Source of the DNA: Marinobacterium zhoushanense
GTDB lineage: Bacteria; Pseudomonadota; Gammaproteobacteria; Pseudomonadales; Balneatricaceae
Direction of reading: 5' to 3'
Assembly (NCBI RefSeq): GCF_014641945.1
Contig: NZ_BMIJ01000006.1
Location: 186,001-250,000 of the forward strand
Length of the DNA: 64,000 nt
Part shown: in pieces, positions 36,431 to 44,927 of the stretch
How the letters are laid out: the number at the start of each line of letters is the position of its first letter
How positions within the stretch are numbered: position 1 is the stretch's first letter
The notes under the pieces: generated by a model
What the model saw: the letters and a program-made list of their open reading frames with translations, nothing else
Database searches by the model: none
Told to the model about the DNA's origin: nothing
Made by a program: the position numbers and the translations under genes

Positions 36431-37213
36431 ATGACGGAACTTTTGTGGTGGCAATACGCGCTAATAGGCCTGTCCTTTATCTGGAGCGGCTTTGTGCGCT
36501 CGGGTCTGGGCTTTGGCGGTGCAGTACTCTCGCTGCCGTTTCTGCTTCTGATCCTCAACGAACCGCTGGTATTCCTGCCGGTTATCTCTATTCATCTGCT
36601 GATTTTCTCGTCGTGGATAGCCTGGCGTGGCTATCGTGCGCAGCGGGGACAGTCGGGCGAGGGCAGTATCGACTGGCATTACCTCCTCCATTCAATGAAG
36701 ATCATGATCGTGCCGAAACTGGTCGGCGTACTCGGCTTGCTGACGCTGCCGGGCGAGATCATGAGCAGTATCATCTTCGTGATCGTCATTGCCTACGCTG
36801 TTGGCTATGTGCTGAATAGACCTTTCCGCAGCAATAAACCCTGGGTCGATAATCTGTTTCTCGCCATGGGCGGCTACGTCAGCGGCACCTCGCTTATCGG
36901 CGCGCCATTGATCGTCGCGGTCTACGCCAACCACGTTGCCAAACAACAGTTGCGCGATACGCTATTCGTGCTCTGGTTCATCCTGGTGGCGATAAAGATG
37001 ACTTCGTTCATCATCGCCGGCGTAGATCTGCAACTGATCCATCAGCTCTGGTTGCTGCCCTGTGCCTTCGTCGGCCATCTGATCGGAGAGTGTTTCCACC
37101 GTTATGTGGTCAGCAAGGAGACACCGTTGTTTTTCAGGGTGTTGGGCGGGGTATTGATCGTTGTCAGCGTGCTGGGTATCGCGCGGCAGTTTTCGACCCT
37201 GTTTGCCAGCTGA
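36431..37213 (+). CDS. TauE/SafE (TSUP) family membrane transporter
   Basis: A 260-residue inner-membrane protein with about eight helices. The two half-repeats each begin with a G-rich helix: GFVRSGLGFGGAVLSLPFLLL near 20 and MGGYVSGTSLIGAPLIVA near 150, as in TSUP exporters. Members export sulfite, sulfoacetate or other organosulfur anions, but many are unassigned. The gene is monocistronic and convergent with a cytochrome c gene. Confidence 0.88.
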   Translation: MTELLWWQYALIGLSFIWSGFVRSGLGFGGAVLSLPFLLLILNEPLVFLPVISIHLLIFSSWIAWRGYRAQRGQSGEGSIDWHYLLHSMKIMIVPKLVGVLGLLTLPGEIMSSIIFVIVIAYAVGYVLNRPFRSNKPWVDNLFLAMGGYVSGTSLIGAPLIVAVYANHVAKQQLRDTLFVLWFILVAIKMTSFIIAGVDLQLIHQLWLLPCAFVGHLIGECFHRYVVSKETPLFFRVLGGVLIVVSVLGIARQFSTLFAS

Positions 37214-37220
37214 ACTGGAG

Positions 37221-37541
37221 TCATTTTTCCGCGAGGGTACGCAGCAGGTATTGCGCAATATTACGTGCCTGCTGCTCGCTTAGTTGAGAGAAGGCAGGCA
37301 TGTCAGGCATCTGTGACTTGCCATGAAGGATCAGTTGGGTCACCTGTTTCTCGGTCAACTGAGTCGTTCGGTTGGCCGGAATCCCCTCCAGAAACGAGCC
37401 AGTGCCGCTCTCTTTGTGACAGCCCGCACAGTGGTAGTTGAAAAGCTCCTTTCCGTCCGTCGTGTTGGCATCGAGCTCCTGGTCGCATCCTGCAATAGCT
37501 AGCGCCATTAGCGACAGCGCGAGTAATCGACCTGCTTGCAT
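37221..37541 (-). CDS. Class I c-type cytochrome, lipoprotein
   Basis: A 106-residue single-heme cytochrome c. The lipoprotein signal ends LMALAIAGCDQE (Cys19 lipidated). The heme site is CAGCH (38-42), and the axial methionine is likely in QMPDMPAFSQL. It is a small membrane-attached electron carrier in the periplasm. No oxidase or reductase gene is adjacent, so its partner is unknown. It is convergent with the TauE/SafE gene, with only 7 bases between stops. Confidence 0.92.
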   Translation of the reverse strand: MQAGRLLALSLMALAIAGCDQELDANTTDGKELFNYHCAGCHKESGTGSFLEGIPANRTTQLTEKQVTQLILHGKSQMPDMPAFSQLSEQQARNIAQYLLRTLAEK

Positions 37542-37782
37542 CTACCTAACCCCACAGTCAGTTAACTCCGAACAAGTATATGTCTAATATCTATTTAGTG
37601 ACAAATGTGACTTAAGCGAAACTTTTGACCAACGTCAGTTTTTACAGATCCGCTTAAGGTTAATGCTCGCGCGAGGTTGGCTCAGTTGAAGGGAGGGAAG
37701 ATAGCAACAGACGGCGGGGCTACGAGCGGCCGGGATCTGGTATCCTTGCACCGGGAACAGGGTAAAAGGATAGAAGGATACC

Positions 37783-38247
37783 ATGTCGCTGGAGCTCAAA
37801 TGCCCGCCGGTACTGCTGGCGGCTATCTTGGCGTTGCTAATCTGGGGCAGCGCCCGTCTGCTGCCTCTGCCGCTGGAGGCGGATCGGCTGGTTGCGCTGG
37901 TCTGGCTTAAATATGGATTGAGCTTTACCGCCCTGCTGATCGGCGTATTGGCGGTAGTGCAGTTTCGCCGGGCGAGGACCACCGTCCACCCTCACAAACC
38001 GGAGAAGGCGAACACGCTGGTCAACAGCGGGCTCTATCGCTATTCCCGTAACCCGATGTATCTGGCACTGCTGTTGTTGCTGACAGCCTATACGCTGCAT
38101 GAACCCAGTTGGCTGGCGCCGCTTTGGCTGATTCTTTTCGTCCTCTATATGAACTGCTTCCAGATCCGGCCCGAGGAGAGAGTGCTGAAAGGTCTGTTCG
38201 GCGAGGAGTATGAGCGCTATCTCCGCCGTGTGCGTCGCTGGATCTGA
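37783..38247 (+). CDS. Isoprenylcysteine carboxyl methyltransferase-like membrane methyltransferase
   Basis: A 154-residue membrane protein with three to four helices. The S-adenosylmethionine-binding signature is in the second half: LVNSGLYRYSRNPMYLALLLL and RPEERVLKGLFGEEYERYLRRVRRWI, as in the ICMT/PEMT family. Bacterial members of this size methylate unknown lipids or are inactive scaffolds. The next gene, for a PqiA-like protein, starts 9 bases after, so the two form an operon. Confidence 0.87.
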   Translation: MSLELKCPPVLLAAILALLIWGSARLLPLPLEADRLVALVWLKYGLSFTALLIGVLAVVQFRRARTTVHPHKPEKANTLVNSGLYRYSRNPMYLALLLLLTAYTLHEPSWLAPLWLILFVLYMNCFQIRPEERVLKGLFGEEYERYLRRVRRWI

Positions 38248-38256
38248 GGAGGACAG

Positions 38257-38751
38257 GTGCTGAAATCCCCTCGCTATCTGCAGTGGTTGGCACTGTTCTC
38301 CGGTCTGCTGTTATTGGCCGGTATGGTAACGCCGCTGCTGACGCTGACCCGGTTCTGGATCTTCGATGAACAGATCTCGATCCTGACCGGTATCGCCAAA
38401 CTTTGGATGCAGGGGCAGTATCTGCTTTTCCTGCTGATATTCGGTTTTAGCGTGATTCTGCCGCTGGCCAAGCTGGGGTTGCTGGTACGGTTACTTTCGC
38501 TAAACGGTGCTGCGAATGGCCATACCCAAAAAATCCTGCACCTGATGCACGAATACGGCCGCTGGGCGATGCTGGATGTGATGGTGGTCGCGATGCTGAT
38601 CGTTACCGTCAAACTGGGTGTGATTGTCAGCGTCCAGGTACACTACGGCCTGTATATTTTTGCCGCGGGGGTGTTGTTGACCATGCTGGTGACCCGACAA
38701 ACCGTGCGCTGGCTCGAGTCGGGTATGGCAACTGACGCCCGGGATCGATGA
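38257..38751 (+). CDS. PqiA-domain inner-membrane protein
   Basis: A 164-residue single PqiA domain with four predicted helices. It starts at a GTG preceded by GAGGAGG. Family motifs include TLTRFWIFDEQISILTGIAKLW and GFSVILPLAKL; the last part is GRWAMLDVMVVAMLIVTVKLG. E. coli PqiA has two such domains and works with a PqiB MCE protein in envelope lipid transport; no MCE gene is encoded here, so this half-size protein may act otherwise. Co-transcribed with the ICMT-like gene. Confidence 0.88.
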   Translation: MLKSPRYLQWLALFSGLLLLAGMVTPLLTLTRFWIFDEQISILTGIAKLWMQGQYLLFLLIFGFSVILPLAKLGLLVRLLSLNGAANGHTQKILHLMHEYGRWAMLDVMVVAMLIVTVKLGVIVSVQVHYGLYIFAAGVLLTMLVTRQTVRWLESGMATDARDR

Positions 38752-38755
38752 GTGG

Positions 38756-38779
38756 AAGCGGGAACGGCTGTTCCCGCTT
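38756..38779. terminator. Bidirectional hairpin between pqiA-like and HhH genes
   Basis: A perfect 10-bp stem AAGCGGGAAC/GTTCCCGCTT (38756-38765, 38770-38779) with a GGCT tetraloop lies between two convergent genes whose stops are 40 bases apart. No T run. Confidence 0.6.
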
Positions 38780-38791
38780 GAAGCTTCTGCA

Positions 38792-39937
38792 TCAGAGCGA
38801 CAGCAGTTCACGCAGCTTAACCAGCATGCGGGCACCGATGCCGCGCACTTTCAGCAGCTCATCCAGGCTGGCGTATGGGCGTTCGGCGATGATCGCTTCG
38901 GCCAGGCGCGGGGAGAGTCCTCGGACCTTGCTCAGTGCCTTGGCACTGGCGGTATTGATGGATACCGCTTCATCGATCTTGTCGGTCTTTTTCTTGGCCG
39001 CTTTGGTAGCGGGTTTTTTCTCGGCCTTGTCTGCGCGCTTGGCGTCGCTATTCGTTTTCGGCGCTTTCAGCACCTCCTCTTTTTCGGTGACAACCGCGGC
39101 TTCCGCGTCTGCCTTGTGCTCGCGTTCTACTGGCGTTTGATCCGCATCGTTAGCGCTGGATTCATATGCGATGAACTCCGCAGTCGGCTGGGAATTAACC
39201 ACCGCCGCCGGCATCGGCATCTGCGCTTCACGTACCAGTGACGGCAGTTGGCGATAGTCGCGGGTGATGTAACCGGCCGGAGTCCATTCACGCAGCATCA
39301 ACGCCGGCGCCCACTCGCCCACTGGCGGCTGGTTGATCTCCAGGTTAAAGCTGCAATCCTGCCATGCACACTGACCATCTAGTGTGCCGAGCTCAGTACT
39401 GGCCATAGGAAATCCGACAAAGGCGCCGCCCTGATAGGGGGCGTTAAGTGCCCAGAGTTCGAGACTCAGTGCGCCAGAGCGGTTGTCGGCGTCACGCCTG
39501 TTGGCGATCGCGTCAATGCGGATAGAGACGCTGGTATCGTGCAGCTGGCAGTCGACTCGACCCTGGATGCTGGGTTGCAGGAACAGCTGACGGTTGGCGA
39601 ATACGGCGCAGTCATGTACCTGGATGTTGCCGTCAGCGGTTTCGCCAACCAATGCGAGTGCCATGGTGTAGTCGTTATCACCGGCCGGTGGCAGTGCCAG
39701 CGTCTGATCCTGGTAGAAACCGGTGAACAGACTCTGGCTTAGTGCCAACGCTGCAACGCGGGTGCCTTGGAGGGCCTGGGGGTTGACCTGGTCAGGGCAG
39801 GCCCAGAGCTGAAGCGACAGCCGCTGGCATTCGATCCGCTGCAGATCTTCGATCTGCAGCTCGGCGCCGAGCTGGGCGGTGTCACCCTCTATACGGTACT
39901 CGACATTGCCGTTAAAGCGGATGGCAGGGGTGTTCAT
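38792..39937 (-). CDS. Two-repeat beta-domain protein with C-terminal helix-hairpin-helix
   Basis: 381 residues with no signal peptide. Residues ~1-115 and ~125-240 look like two copies of one beta-rich domain (LSLQLWACPDQVNPQ...GTRVAALALSQ versus LSLELWALNAPYQGG...GFPMASTELG). A low-complexity, Lys/Ala-rich segment follows (~265-325), and the final ~55 residues are a ComEA-like HhH domain (SINTASAKALSKVRGLSPRLAEAIIAERPYASLDEL), which binds DNA non-specifically. The combination suggests a DNA-associated cytosolic protein; the beta domain has no function I recognise. The start ATG at 39937 is the first in a long frame. Its promoter is in the gap to the right. Confidence 0.78.
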   Translation of the reverse strand: MNTPAIRFNGNVEYRIEGDTAQLGAELQIEDLQRIECQRLSLQLWACPDQVNPQALQGTRVAALALSQSLFTGFYQDQTLALPPAGDNDYTMALALVGETADGNIQVHDCAVFANRQLFLQPSIQGRVDCQLHDTSVSIRIDAIANRRDADNRSGALSLELWALNAPYQGGAFVGFPMASTELGTLDGQCAWQDCSFNLEINQPPVGEWAPALMLREWTPAGYITRDYRQLPSLVREAQMPMPAAVVNSQPTAEFIAYESSANDADQTPVEREHKADAEAAVVTEKEEVLKAPKTNSDAKRADKAEKKPATKAAKKKTDKIDEAVSINTASAKALSKVRGLSPRLAEAIIAERPYASLDELLKVRGIGARMLVKLRELLSL

Positions 39938-40418
39938 GGCATTGTTACCTGTGTAGCGGCTAAGGAGAGGGCGCCAGTATAGGGCCGCTTTATGACAGGT
40001 AAAGGTCTAATCGGTCAAAATCGGCAATAAATTAAAGTTGGGCGCTGATATCTGCAAGATGTTGTTATATGCGCGACATTAGATGCACTTTTTTGGTGCT
40101 GTCATCGTGATTGGCCCCAGGTTTCATAAGCCATGATTACACATGCTTGAATACTGGTTCTAACAGAGTGAGTTGAAAACTTGTGAAGTTTCAAAATCGA
40201 CGGTGTATATAATCAATAATTAATAATGATAATTTGAAATCTGTGTTGTAGTAATGCATTTGTGGTTATGAATGTCGTATAGAGATATTTGACGATTCGT
40301 TGAGTATAGGTAGTTCAGAGGCTTCTATTTAGTCCAGGGTAATATCCGGAGACTTGCCCGAGTCGCCCTAAATCGGGATCATTCCCTCCCGAAAGAAGCC
40401 AGTCTAACGGAGCTCCCA
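39938..40418. other. Gene-free intergenic region between HhH and zapE genes
   Basis: 481 bases without a recognisable ORF or RNA gene. It is AT-rich at 40140-40330. A TATAAT occurs at about 40207-40212 without a good -35. A small hairpin CCCGA/TCGGG lies near 40357-40377, just ahead of zapE. It probably holds divergent promoters. Confidence 0.35.
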
Positions 40419-41540
40419 GTGCCGCTTTCCCCCCGTGATGCCTATCAGCTAGCTCTGCAGCAAGGTTTTGTAGAGGACCCGGCCCAGGGCCTGGCCGTCG
40501 AGCATCTGCACGCCTGCCATGAGGCGCTGCACGTTAGCAGCCGCAATAGAGTGCGTGGCATCTATCTTTGGGGACCGGTGGGGCGTGGTAAAACCTGGTT
40601 GATGGACCGCTTCCACGAGGGGCTTTCGGTGCCCGTTCGGCGTCAGCACTTTCACCATTTCATGCGCTGGGTGCACAAACGTTTGTTCGAGCTGACCGGT
40701 CAGAGCGACCCGTTGTCGACCCTGGCAAAGGAGCTGGCGACGGAGCTTCGTGTGTTGTGTCTGGATGAGTTGTTCATCAATGATATCGGCGATGCAATGA
40801 TTCTCGGCCCGTTGTTCCGTCAGCTGTTTGACAGCGGATTGGTGCTGGTGTTGACCTCGAATCAGCCGCCGCAGGATCTTTACTCCCACGGCCACCATCG
40901 TGATCGCTTGCTGCCCGCGATCGATGCGATCCAGAAACATATGGATATCGTCGATGTGCGCGGCCCGGAAGATCACCGCCTGCATCCCGGGGCACAGACG
41001 CAGCGTTACTGGATACGGGACACCGCCCGGCCTGAACAGATGGCGGAGCTGTTCGCACGTCTGGCCGGAGAGCGCGGGCATACTCAGCCGTTAACGATCG
41101 GGGAGCGCCGTATCGAGGTGTTAAGCCAGAACGCACATGTGCTCTGGTGCAGTTACGACCAACTCTGCGAAGCACCGCTCTGGGCCAATGACTATATCGA
41201 GCTGTGTGACCGTTTCGATCACATCTTGCTGAGCGATCTGCCGCCGCTGGCCAGTGAACAGCAGCTGTCGGGGATCGCCAGGGGGACAGAGGATGCCGCC
41301 GAACGCGTCGATACCGGCGATCGCGAGATGCCACCGCTGTCACGTCGCGATAATGGTGTGCGCCGCTTCATCGCCCTGGTCGATGAGTGTTACGACCGGG
41401 GGGTGCCCCTCTATCTGGAAGCGGCGGTCGCGATGGATTCGCTCTATCCCCAGGGTTACCTGGAATTTGCCTTCAGGCGCACGCTAAGCCGGCTGAAGGA
41501 GATGCAGCTGAGCCGCTTCGGGTTGCAACCGGCCGGCTGA
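40419..41540 (+). CDS. zapE: Cell-division ATPase ZapE (AFG1-like)
   Basis: A 373-residue AAA+-like ATPase. Walker A is GPVGRGKT (52-59), the Walker B-like stretch is LCLDELFINDIGDAMIL, and sensor-like DLYSHGHHRDRLLPAI and the C-terminal SRRDNGVRRFIALVDECYDRG follow. ZapE binds the FtsZ ring and destabilises it in constricting cells; eukaryotic Afg1 is mitochondrial. The GTG start has CGGAG upstream. The length agrees with E. coli ZapE (375). It lies alone, convergent with the MFS gene. Confidence 0.95.
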   Translation: MPLSPRDAYQLALQQGFVEDPAQGLAVEHLHACHEALHVSSRNRVRGIYLWGPVGRGKTWLMDRFHEGLSVPVRRQHFHHFMRWVHKRLFELTGQSDPLSTLAKELATELRVLCLDELFINDIGDAMILGPLFRQLFDSGLVLVLTSNQPPQDLYSHGHHRDRLLPAIDAIQKHMDIVDVRGPEDHRLHPGAQTQRYWIRDTARPEQMAELFARLAGERGHTQPLTIGERRIEVLSQNAHVLWCSYDQLCEAPLWANDYIELCDRFDHILLSDLPPLASEQQLSGIARGTEDAAERVDTGDREMPPLSRRDNGVRRFIALVDECYDRGVPLYLEAAVAMDSLYPQGYLEFAFRRTLSRLKEMQLSRFGLQPAG

Positions 41541-41547
41541 ACCGGCG

Positions 41548-42861
41548 CTATTCCGTTTCCGGCAGGGTGAGCGCCAGAGCGGCGCCGCCGAGGCAGAGGC
41601 AGGATAGCAGCAGAATGATGCCACTGAGCTGCAGAAAGCCACTTAAGGCTCCGATCAGCCCCATCAGCAGCAGGATAAACCCGATAACCGTGTTGCTGAC
41701 CGAGACATAATCGGTGCGCTTATTACCCTCGGCGAGATCGATGACATAGGTTTTACGGCCTATCCGCACACCATGATGGGCCACACTGAGGATAAAGTAG
41801 ACTAGGGGCAATACCCAGGCGATGCTCAGCCACTCCTGTGCCAGGCGATCTACGGTGAACACGGCGAAGCCAAGTAGCGAGGTGAGCAGCGCCGAAACAA
41901 TCAGTACCTGCCGACTGGAAACATCCGCGAACTGGCCCCAGAACGGGCCGGACAGTAGGCCTGCTGTGCCACTGGCCAGAATGAACAGTCCCAGGAGGTA
42001 AGTGGGTGACCCCAGGTGTTGCTGCGCCAGCACAACATAATAGGGCGCTGTTAGCGCCGAACAGAGCATCAGTGCACGGGTAATCACGAATCGCCGGAAC
42101 GGCTTGTCGGTACGCAGGATATCCAGCCGTTTCAACGCTTCCGTAAAACCGTTGACGCCACCCGAGGTTTCGCCTGGAAACTCCTTCACCTGCATGTAAA
42201 CCAGCGCTGCTATCAGCCACAGGGTACCGGCACCCGCAAGCAACAGGCCGTAATGCTCGGGGCTGAACGCCTGGCCACCGTTGATCAATAACAGCGCGCC
42301 CAGGCTTAGCGTGATCAGTCCCGCGGCGGACGAGGACCAGCCGGAAAGCCGACCTCGCTGTTTCTTCGGGATGGTTTTGCCGATCACATCCTTGGATGCC
42401 ACGGAGCAAAGCCCCCGAGACAGGCTGAACAGTGTCAGCAGGGCGATAATCGACCACCCGGCTACTGTCCCTTCCAATTGCCAGGCCACCAGCGCGATGC
42501 CGAGTGTTGCCAGTGCCTGAAGCACGCTGCCGACGACCCAGACCGTTTTGCGTACGGGCATCCGGCGCACATAACTGGCAATCACCAGCTGTGGCAGCAT
42601 CGAACCCGATTCACGTATCGGCACCAGAAGACCGAGCAGATAGAGTGGCGCGGCGATACTCTCCATAATCCAGGGCAACACGATCTTGGGATTGGACACC
42701 GCATCCCCGAGCTGGGTCAGGAACTGGCTGAACAGCGTCAGCATAAAATTGCCGGGAACCTCACGGCAGGCGGCCTCGTCGATCGCCTTGCAGGCGCGGG
42801 CGTCCTCCTCGTTGATCAGTTTCTGGTACAGATTGTGTGTCAGTGATTCCCGTCGTTTCAT
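41548..42861 (-). CDS. MFS transporter
   Basis: A 437-residue major-facilitator protein with 12 predicted helices. A ~35-residue hydrophilic N-terminus (EEDARACKAIDEAACREVPGN) precedes the first helix. The loop 2-3 region has SYVRRMPVRKTVWV and the 4-5 loop IPKKQRGRLSGWSSSAA, a variant of the MFS loop motif. A substrate cannot be assigned. The gene stops seven bases beyond the zapE stop on the other strand. Confidence 0.87.
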   Translation of the reverse strand: MKRRESLTHNLYQKLINEEDARACKAIDEAACREVPGNFMLTLFSQFLTQLGDAVSNPKIVLPWIMESIAAPLYLLGLLVPIRESGSMLPQLVIASYVRRMPVRKTVWVVGSVLQALATLGIALVAWQLEGTVAGWSIIALLTLFSLSRGLCSVASKDVIGKTIPKKQRGRLSGWSSSAAGLITLSLGALLLINGGQAFSPEHYGLLLAGAGTLWLIAALVYMQVKEFPGETSGGVNGFTEALKRLDILRTDKPFRRFVITRALMLCSALTAPYYVVLAQQHLGSPTYLLGLFILASGTAGLLSGPFWGQFADVSSRQVLIVSALLTSLLGFAVFTVDRLAQEWLSIAWVLPLVYFILSVAHHGVRIGRKTYVIDLAEGNKRTDYVSVSNTVIGFILLLMGLIGALSGFLQLSGIILLLSCLCLGGAALALTLPETE

Positions 42862-42980
42862 ATTCCGGCCCGCTAGCGAACAAATAGACGATTTCGCCAG
42901 TCTCTCATAGCGGCTAATTGGTAATACAGGCTATAGCTAATAAACTCTCTTTAAAACAGGGTGTTGGCTTGCGGTGAACG

Positions 42981-43901
42981 ATGAGCGGAAAGGGCACGAT
43001 CCATATTGTGGCGAACGGGTATTCCGGGCAGGGTCTCGCAGCGCAGATTACGGAGAAGGTGCAAGCGCGTTGCCGGGCACAGGGCGTGCCGACGGAACTT
43101 CACCTAAGTCGCAACAAGCGGCAGATCAGTACCAGCATCAGGGAGGCCTGCGAGGCGGCAGGTCGAGATCAAGGACGTGTGCTGGTGGTGGGCGGTGACG
43201 GCACCATCAGGGCCGTGAGTGAAGCGCTCTGCGCTACCGACATTCCGATGGCGGTTATACCTACCGGAACCTTCAATTTCTTTGCACGCAATCTGGGGAT
43301 TCCGACCGCTTTCGAACCGGCGCTGAGGTTGGCGCTGGAGGGCGAACCCAGGCGAGTGGATCTGGGTCGTGTCAATGATCGTCTGTTTAACAACAACGCC
43401 AGTTTTGGCCTCTATTCGAGGATGATTCGGGCGCGGGAGCAACACGCCAGGCGTTTCGGACGACACCGGGTGGTCGCGATTCTCTCTACGATTGTGACGC
43501 TGATGCGGCGTTATCGCTCGCTCGATCTGACGCTGAGTACCGGGGATCTTACGCGAGAACTAAGGAGCCCCATGGTGTTCGTCGGCATCAATTCGCTGCA
43601 GATGCGCGGGGTGGACCTGGAGATAGGTCCCTCTATCGATACTCTCAATCTCGGTGTAGTGGTGATGAAGCCGGTAAGCCACTGGGCCATGCTCAGGCTA
43701 AGCTTGCGGGGGCTGATGCGCAGGCTGCGGGATGAAGCCTGCCTGGAGTACTTCTGCGCCGAGCAGCTGGAGATAAACACCAACCGTAAACGGCTGAACG
43801 TGGTGCTTGACGGTGAACGGGTGAGAATCAAAACGCCACTGAGATTCAGCATCGAAAGTGGCGCGCTGTGGGTGGTGGCGCCACCTGAGGGGCAGGGTTG
43901 A
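42981..43901 (+). CDS. Diacylglycerol kinase-catalytic-domain (lipid kinase) protein
   Basis: A 306-residue soluble kinase of the DagK/YegS group. The nucleotide loop is VVGGDGTIRAVSEAL (71-75 GGDGT), followed by PTGTFNFFARNLGIP, where family members bind ATP and the substrate diol. The C-terminal part has the DGERVRI motif. It likely phosphorylates a membrane lipid such as diacylglycerol; exact substrate unknown. Its stop overlaps by one base the start of the next gene (tgATG), so the two are translationally coupled. Confidence 0.9.
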   Translation: MSGKGTIHIVANGYSGQGLAAQITEKVQARCRAQGVPTELHLSRNKRQISTSIREACEAAGRDQGRVLVVGGDGTIRAVSEALCATDIPMAVIPTGTFNFFARNLGIPTAFEPALRLALEGEPRRVDLGRVNDRLFNNNASFGLYSRMIRAREQHARRFGRHRVVAILSTIVTLMRRYRSLDLTLSTGDLTRELRSPMVFVGINSLQMRGVDLEIGPSIDTLNLGVVVMKPVSHWAMLRLSLRGLMRRLRDEACLEYFCAEQLEINTNRKRLNVVLDGERVRIKTPLRFSIESGALWVVAPPEGQG

Positions 43902-44761
43902 TGCGCATCGTTCATCTCTCCGACCCCCATTTTGGTACCGAACAGGCGCCGGTGTGCGATGCGCTGCTGGAGCGTGTCTCGGAGCTGGTTCCCGATCTGG
44001 TGATGCTCTCAGGTGATATCACCCAACGCGCCACGGCGTCGCAGTTCGACAGCGCACGGCGATTCGTGGACAGGCTTCCTACGGCGCCGGCACTGTTGGT
44101 GCCGGGTAATCATGATATTCCGCTCTGGGATATCGGCCGTCGCATATTCTCCCCCTATGGCCGCTTTCGCGAGCGTTTCGCGCTGCCGCCATTTGCCTGG
44201 ACCGGCCAGGATGTACAGGTGCTGGCGCTGAATTCGGCACCGCGCTGGCGTCACCGCAATGGCGAACTTGAGCTGGGGCGCTTATCGCAGCAGCTGAGCG
44301 AATTAACCCGTATGCCGGCGCGTCACCGCATCGCATTGTTTCACCACCCGGTGGATTGCCGCCGGCATCAGGACCGCCACAATATTATCCGTGGTGCCGA
44401 AGCGATATGCCGTATCCTGACTGACCATGGAGTCGATCTGGTGGTGGGCGGACATATCCACGATCCACTGATGCGAACCTCCGAACACCTCTACCCATCC
44501 TTGCCGTCATCCCTTGTATTCCTGCTGGCTGGAACCTGTGTGTCATCGCGAACCCGGGTGGGTGCCCCCAACTCCTTTAACCTGATCGACATCCGCCAAC
44601 CGGGAGCGGAGATGCTGATCGAGCGTTGGGATATGGAGCGAAACCTGGGCGAATTCCACCCTGTGCAGCTGTGCCAGTTTCTGAAAGCGGAGACGGGATG
44701 GGTACTGGGCGAAGCGCAGCGACCGGATCATCCGGACCGACACGCGCTACCGGTCTCCTGA
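43901..44761 (+). CDS. Calcineurin-like metallophosphoesterase
   Basis: A 286-residue metal-dependent phosphoesterase. All five blocks are present: HLSDPHFG (7-12), MLSGDITQRA, VPGNHDIPLW, LFHHPVD and VGGHIHDPL. The fold hydrolyses phosphomonoesters or diesters, including cyclic nucleotides and lipid headgroups. Translational coupling to a lipid kinase suggests that they act on the same lipid pool, for example making and removing a phosphorylated diglyceride. That coupling is inference. Confidence 0.92.
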   Translation: MRIVHLSDPHFGTEQAPVCDALLERVSELVPDLVMLSGDITQRATASQFDSARRFVDRLPTAPALLVPGNHDIPLWDIGRRIFSPYGRFRERFALPPFAWTGQDVQVLALNSAPRWRHRNGELELGRLSQQLSELTRMPARHRIALFHHPVDCRRHQDRHNIIRGAEAICRILTDHGVDLVVGGHIHDPLMRTSEHLYPSLPSSLVFLLAGTCVSSRTRVGAPNSFNLIDIRQPGAEMLIERWDMERNLGEFHPVQLCQFLKAETGWVLGEAQRPDHPDRHALPVS

Positions 44762-44927
44762 GCGGGTAATAATTTTTCGCCGGTCGATGCAATTCCGTTA
44801 CCCACGTCTATAGTGTTTGTATACCCGAGAGGTGGTGTACGTCTCGTGAACCTGCAACTGTAACGTCCGCTTTACACTTCCCGGTAGTTCGAGGATACGG
44901 AGCCCGTCGTAACGGGCAAGAAGGGCG

